Shown here: positions 21,151-24,193 of the stretch, piece by piece
Layout: every line of letters begins with the position of its first letter
Position numbering within the stretch: position 1 is the first letter of the stretch
NCBI GenBank assembly: GCA_002309395.1
Contig: DBWU01000063.1
Location: forward strand, 25,621 to 49,813
From: Oscillospiraceae bacterium UBA1230
GTDB lineage: Bacteria; Bacillota; Clostridia; Oscillospirales; Oscillospiraceae
Reading direction: 5' to 3'
DNA: 24,193 nucleotides
The notes under the pieces: model-generated
The model's input: only the letters and a program-made list of their open reading frames with translations
The model's database searches: none
Told to the model about the DNA's origin: nothing
Made by a program: the position numbers and the translations under genes

Positions 21151-22683
21151 TTACGCCTGCCGCTCAGCCGCCGTCTCCTCCGCCGGAGCAGGGCGCGCCG
21201 TGCGGCCGTAAAGCTCCGTCATGCCGCGGATCTCCTTTGCCAGCGACGGCGTCAGTTCCTCTTTCAAAACACGCCAGCGCCAGTTGCCCCACGGCATACC
21301 CGGTGTGTTCATCCGATGCCCCTCGCCCAGACCCAGATAATCCTGCATCTGCGCCACGAACAGGCTTGCCACACTGCTCATGCCGCCGCGAATCACGCCC
21401 CAGCAAAAGCCCTCCTGCTCATGCAAGCCCAGATAACGCGTGGCATAGGCGATGTCCTCCTCCGCCGCCTCCTGCCGCCACAGCGCCAGGGGACTGTTAT
21501 CGTGGGTGCCGGTGTAGCAGATGCAATTGGGTTCATAGGCGTGAGGCAGATAACTGCTGCTATCCCGCGAGTCGAAGGCAAATTCCAGCACCTTCATGCC
21601 GGGCCAGCCGGAATCGCGCAGAAGCTGTGCCACGCCCGGCGTGGGGAAGCCCAAATCCTCGGCAATAAAGCGCAGCTTGGGAAACCAGCCGTTGAGCACG
21701 CCCACCAGATTCATCCCCGGGCCTTGCTCCCAGTGTCCGTTGCGCGCCGTTTCCTCGCCGTAGGGCACTGCCCAAAAGCTCTCAAAGCCGCGGAAATGGT
21801 CGATGCGCAATACGTCGTACAGCTTACCTGCGCCGTCAATGCGGCGAATCCACCAGCCGAATCCGTCCTGCTGCATACGATCCCAGCGATAGAGCGGATT
21901 GCCCCAGAGCTGCCCGTCGGCGCAGAAGTAGTCCGGCGGCACACCTGCCACCTCGGTAGGAACACAGCGGCTATCAAGCCGGAAAAACGACGGCTCCGAC
22001 CACACGTCGGCGCTGTCCATCGCCACGTAGATGGGCAGATCGCCGATAATCTGTACCCCTTGGGCGTGTACGTAGTCGCGCAGTGCCGACCACTGGCGGA
22101 AGAAAAGATACTGCAGGTAGGTGAATAACTCCACGTCCTCCCGCAGGAGGTCACGGTACTTCTCCAGCACCGCCGCGCTTTGGCGCAGGCGCAGTTCCTC
22201 GTCCTCCCACTCTGTCCACGGTTTCATACCGAAATGGCGCTTGCACGCCATGAAAAGCGCATAGTCCGGCAGCCAGCCGCTGTTTTGGGACACAAATTCC
22301 TCCACATGCGCCCCGTCGCGCTCCCAGCCCCGCTCCTTTGCCTTGCCCAGCAAAGTGAAACGGTGCTCATAGATTTTTCCGTAGTCCACGTGGCGCTCAT
22401 CCGCACCCCAGTCCATGGCGGATACCTCCTCATGGCGCAAAAGTCCATCCGCCACCAGCAGGTCAAGATCAATAAAATAGGGGTTTCCGGCATAGGTGGA
22501 AAAGCTCTGATAAGGCGAATCACCGTAGCCGGTAGGTCCCAGCGGGAGCATCTGCCAATACTTTTGACCGGCATCGCGCAAAAAGTCGGCAAAGGCATAC
22601 GCCTCCTTGCCGAAAGTGCCGATCCCGTACGGCGACGGCAGGGATGAAATGGGCATTAAGATGCCGCTGCTGCGTTTTATCAT
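21151..22683 (-). CDS. malQ: 4-alpha-glucanotransferase (amylomaltase, GH77)
   Basis: A 510-residue GH77 enzyme. Signature blocks: RSSGILMPISSLPSPYGIG (4-22), GDSPYQSFSTYAGNPYFIDL (54-73), GDLPIYVAMDSADVW (214-228), the nucleophile D295 in LRIDHFRGF, the acid/base E342 in IAEDLG, and D395 in YTGTHDN. It transfers alpha-1,4-glucan segments between maltodextrins and releases glucose, in the cytoplasm. It lies downstream of two sugar ABC permease genes on the same strand, which suits a maltodextrin uptake and breakdown module. The ATG follows GGAGAG by 9 bases. Length is typical; the C-terminal tail (PAPAEETAAERQA) is low-complexity. A hairpin lies in the 83-bp gap before it. Confidence 0.96.
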   Translation of the reverse strand: MIKRSSGILMPISSLPSPYGIGTFGKEAYAFADFLRDAGQKYWQMLPLGPTGYGDSPYQSFSTYAGNPYFIDLDLLVADGLLRHEEVSAMDWGADERHVDYGKIYEHRFTLLGKAKERGWERDGAHVEEFVSQNSGWLPDYALFMACKRHFGMKPWTEWEDEELRLRQSAAVLEKYRDLLREDVELFTYLQYLFFRQWSALRDYVHAQGVQIIGDLPIYVAMDSADVWSEPSFFRLDSRCVPTEVAGVPPDYFCADGQLWGNPLYRWDRMQQDGFGWWIRRIDGAGKLYDVLRIDHFRGFESFWAVPYGEETARNGHWEQGPGMNLVGVLNGWFPKLRFIAEDLGFPTPGVAQLLRDSGWPGMKVLEFAFDSRDSSSYLPHAYEPNCICYTGTHDNSPLALWRQEAAEEDIAYATRYLGLHEQEGFCWGVIRGGMSSVASLFVAQMQDYLGLGEGHRMNTPGMPWGNWRWRVLKEELTPSLAKEIRGMTELYGRTARPAPAEETAAERQA

Positions 22684-22716
22684 GGTTCTGTACTCTCCAT
22701 ATCCTGTTTACAAGTG

Positions 22717-22746
22717 TCTGCCCGCCGGAAAGCTCCGGCGGACAGA
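22717..22746 (-). other. Intercistronic hairpin between permease gene and malQ
   Basis: In the minus-strand transcript a 13-pair stem (one G-U pair) forms around a 4-base loop, with the GC-rich CCGCCGG arm. It lies 20 bases after the MalG-like stop and 33 bases before the malQ ATG. No U run follows, so partial termination, RNA processing or 3'-end protection of the permease message is more likely than full termination. Confidence 0.55.
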
Positions 22747-22766
22747 ATGGTTCTTTTTAGGAAAGA

Positions 22767-23624
22767 TCAGCCCTTCACTGCGCCTGCCGCCACACCTTTA
22801 ATGATATGCTTCTGGCACAGCAGGTAGAAGACAATGACAGGGATGATGCTCAGCAGAATGAGCGCCATGGTAGCGCCCAGATCCACCGTGCCGTAGCTGC
22901 CTTTGAGGTACTGGATATGGATGGGAATGGTGCGATAGTTGTTGATGTCCAGCACCAGCACCGGCAGAAGATAGTCGTTCCAGACCCACATAATCTCCAA
23001 AATGCCCACGGAGATCATCGTCGGTTTGAGCATGGGCAGTACCACGGAGAAGAAGGTGCGCACAGGTCCGCAGCCGTCCACCGAAGCCGCCTCCTCAATT
23101 TCCAGCGGAATGCTCTTGACAAAGCCGGCAAACATGAAGATGGCAAGTCCTGCGCCAAAGCCCAGATACACCACGGGAATGGTCCAGGGCGTATTGAGTT
23201 TCAGGCTGTCCGCCGTTTTGGACAGGGTAAACATCACCATCTGGAACGGCACCACCATGGAGAACACGCACAGATAATAGATGCCGCGGCAGACGGGAGA
23301 ATTAACCCGGGCAATGTACCATGCCGCCATGGAGGTAAACAGCAGGATAAGGAAGGTGGACAAAATGGTGATTATCGCACTGTACAGCACGGACTTATAA
23401 AAGGGATAGTTGCCGAAGGTCATGCCCTTGATAAAGTTGTTCCAGCCTGCCCACATCTCGCTGGTAGGCAGGACGAAGGTATCCGTTTTGACGAAAGTGT
23501 TAAGCTTAAAGGAGTTAATCACCACCGCCAGCACCGGCAGCACGTAGATCACGGAGATCACAGCCAGCACTATGGATAGCGCGTTTTTCCGGCGACGCTC
23601 GCCGCTCAAAGTATGCTGCGCCAT
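22767..23624 (-). CDS. Sugar ABC transporter permease, MalG-like (CUT1 family)
   Basis: A 285-residue inner-membrane permease. It has a basic N-terminus (ERRRKN), six membrane helices, and the EAA loop EIEEAASVDGCGPVRTFFSVVLPMLKPT (176-202) that docks to the ATPase. It is one of two membrane subunits of a carbohydrate importer; the partner is the gene directly upstream and the substrate is probably a maltodextrin or other oligosaccharide given malQ downstream. The ATG overlaps the TAA of the upstream gene by one base (TAATG). The solute-binding protein and ATPase are not in the window. Confidence 0.93.
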   Translation of the reverse strand: MAQHTLSGERRRKNALSIVLAVISVIYVLPVLAVVINSFKLNTFVKTDTFVLPTSEMWAGWNNFIKGMTFGNYPFYKSVLYSAIITILSTFLILLFTSMAAWYIARVNSPVCRGIYYLCVFSMVVPFQMVMFTLSKTADSLKLNTPWTIPVVYLGFGAGLAIFMFAGFVKSIPLEIEEAASVDGCGPVRTFFSVVLPMLKPTMISVGILEIMWVWNDYLLPVLVLDINNYRTIPIHIQYLKGSYGTVDLGATMALILLSIIPVIVFYLLCQKHIIKGVAAGAVKG

Positions 23625-24193
23625 TACTGCTGCACCTCCTTTTTACGGGTATGGCTGAGTTGAAGCAGACCCAGGCCCGCCACTAAAACGAAGAACAACA
23701 CCGCCTTCGCCTGCGCCACGCCCGGTGACTTGGCGCCGCTGCCGTAGAAGGTGCTGTAAATGTTCAGTGCCAGCATCTCCGTTGTTTTGATGGCCGAGCC
23801 GTCCGGCTGAATGACGAAGGGCTGACCGGCGGTGAGCGCCAGGTTCTGGTCGAAGAGCTTGAAGCCATTGGTCAGACCCAGGAAGGTGCAGATGGTGATG
23901 GAGGGCATCACGTTGGGAATGGTGACCTTCCGCAGCGTTTGCCATTTGCTGGCGCCGTCAATGCGTGCCGCTTCCAGCATGTCCTCCGGCACCGATTGGA
24001 GACCGGCGATGTAAATAATCATCATATAACCGATCTGCTGCCACGCCACCAGGATGATAAGACCCCAGAAGCCGTAGGTGGAATTCATTAAAATGGAGGT
24101 GCCGTAGCGGGACAAAATGCCGTCGAAAATCATTGACCATATGTAACCAAGCACGATGCCGCCGATGAGATTGGGCATGAAGAACACCGTGCG
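23624..24193 (-). CDS. Sugar ABC transporter permease, MalF-like (CUT1 family), C-terminal part
   Basis: The frame is open to the right edge; 189 residues are visible starting RTVFFMPNLIGGIVLGYIWSMIF. The first residues are internal to the family, so the gene is cut by the window and does not start at the GTG at 24187. The EAA loop is DMLEAARIDGASKWQTLRKVTIPNVMPS. Residues LALNIYSTFYGSGAKSPGVAQAKAVLFF precede the last helix. It forms the permease pair with the next gene. The extra segment AGQPFVIQPDGSAIKTTEM is the usual variable external loop. Confidence 0.92.
   Translation of the reverse strand, partial: RTVFFMPNLIGGIVLGYIWSMIFDGILSRYGTSILMNSTYGFWGLIILVAWQQIGYMMIIYIAGLQSVPEDMLEAARIDGASKWQTLRKVTIPNVMPSITICTFLGLTNGFKLFDQNLALTAGQPFVIQPDGSAIKTTEMLALNIYSTFYGSGAKSPGVAQAKAVLFFVLVAGLGLLQLSHTRKKEVQQ

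Noticed and set aside
24185..24187. GTG at 24187 as start of the MalF-like gene
   Set aside because: The frame stays open to the window edge and MFFMPNL-type sequence is internal in this family, so the gene is truncated rather than starting here.
1..24193. CRISPR arrays, tRNA, rRNA, transposases, phage genes
   Set aside because: I found no regularly spaced repeats, no tRNA-like cloverleaf with acceptor end, and no transposase, integrase or phage structural motifs in any reading frame.

Overview
The window looks like a chromosomal segment of a moderately GC-rich Firmicute, most likely a gut-type Clostridia (Oscillospirales/Ruminococcaceae-like). I infer this from the strong AGGAGG-type ribosome sites, TTGACA/TATAAT promoters with TG-extended -10 boxes, a wHTH-type BirA beside BioY with Firmicute-style BirA operators, a DUF5662 gene, paired half-size ChrA genes, and Clostridia-like surface polysaccharide enzymes. 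No rRNA, tRNA, CRISPR array or transposase was seen.

Positions 1-11802 (minus strand) are one long surface-polysaccharide (capsule/EPS/O-glycan) operon. It reads leftward from a strong promoter at 11775-11802 through a leader of about 190 nt. Gene order in transcription: membrane FlaA1/PglF-type UDP-sugar 4,6-dehydratase, UDP-glucose 6-dehydrogenase (ugd), DegT/DnrJ-type sugar aminotransferase, PIG-L deacetylase, PglC/WcaJ-type phosphoglycosyl transferase, WbqC-like protein, PglA-like GT4, Wzy-type polymerase, two more GT4 glycosyltransferases, and a GT2-like gene cut by the left edge. Together these make a UDP-amino-sugar and UDP-glucuronate, load the first sugar on undecaprenyl phosphate, extend the repeat unit and polymerise it. 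A flippase and chain-length control are not in the window and probably lie to the left.

Positions 11851-16690 hold assorted housekeeping and unknown genes: a small unknown protein (-), DUF5662 (+), a stand-alone radical SAM protein (+), a zinc-ribbon/TM/Big_2 surface protein (-), and a likely two-gene operon of uridine kinase (udk) and a DUF218 SanA/ElyC-like membrane protein (+). It ends in a densely folded intergenic element between two similar GC-rich hairpins.

Positions 16696-19493 hold birA and two half-size ChrA-like transporter genes (-), divergent from bioY (+). The shared 140-bp region contains a clear BirA operator over the bioY promoter and a second, degenerate one with the same N16 spacing over the birA promoter, with centres 54 bp apart.

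Positions 19494-21131 hold a uracil permease gene (uraA/pyrP) preceded by its own promoter, a perfect Shine-Dalgarno, a 24-codon leader ORF ending in a pyrimidine tract, and a terminator hairpin whose 5' arm contains the leader stop codon. This is the architecture of E. coli pyrBI/pyrE UTP-sensing attenuation by coupled translation, which is not the usual PyrR mechanism of Firmicutes. It is the most interesting regulatory feature here.

Positions 21151-24193 (minus strand) hold a maltodextrin-type module: a truncated MalF-like permease, a MalG-like permease and 4-alpha-glucanotransferase (malQ).
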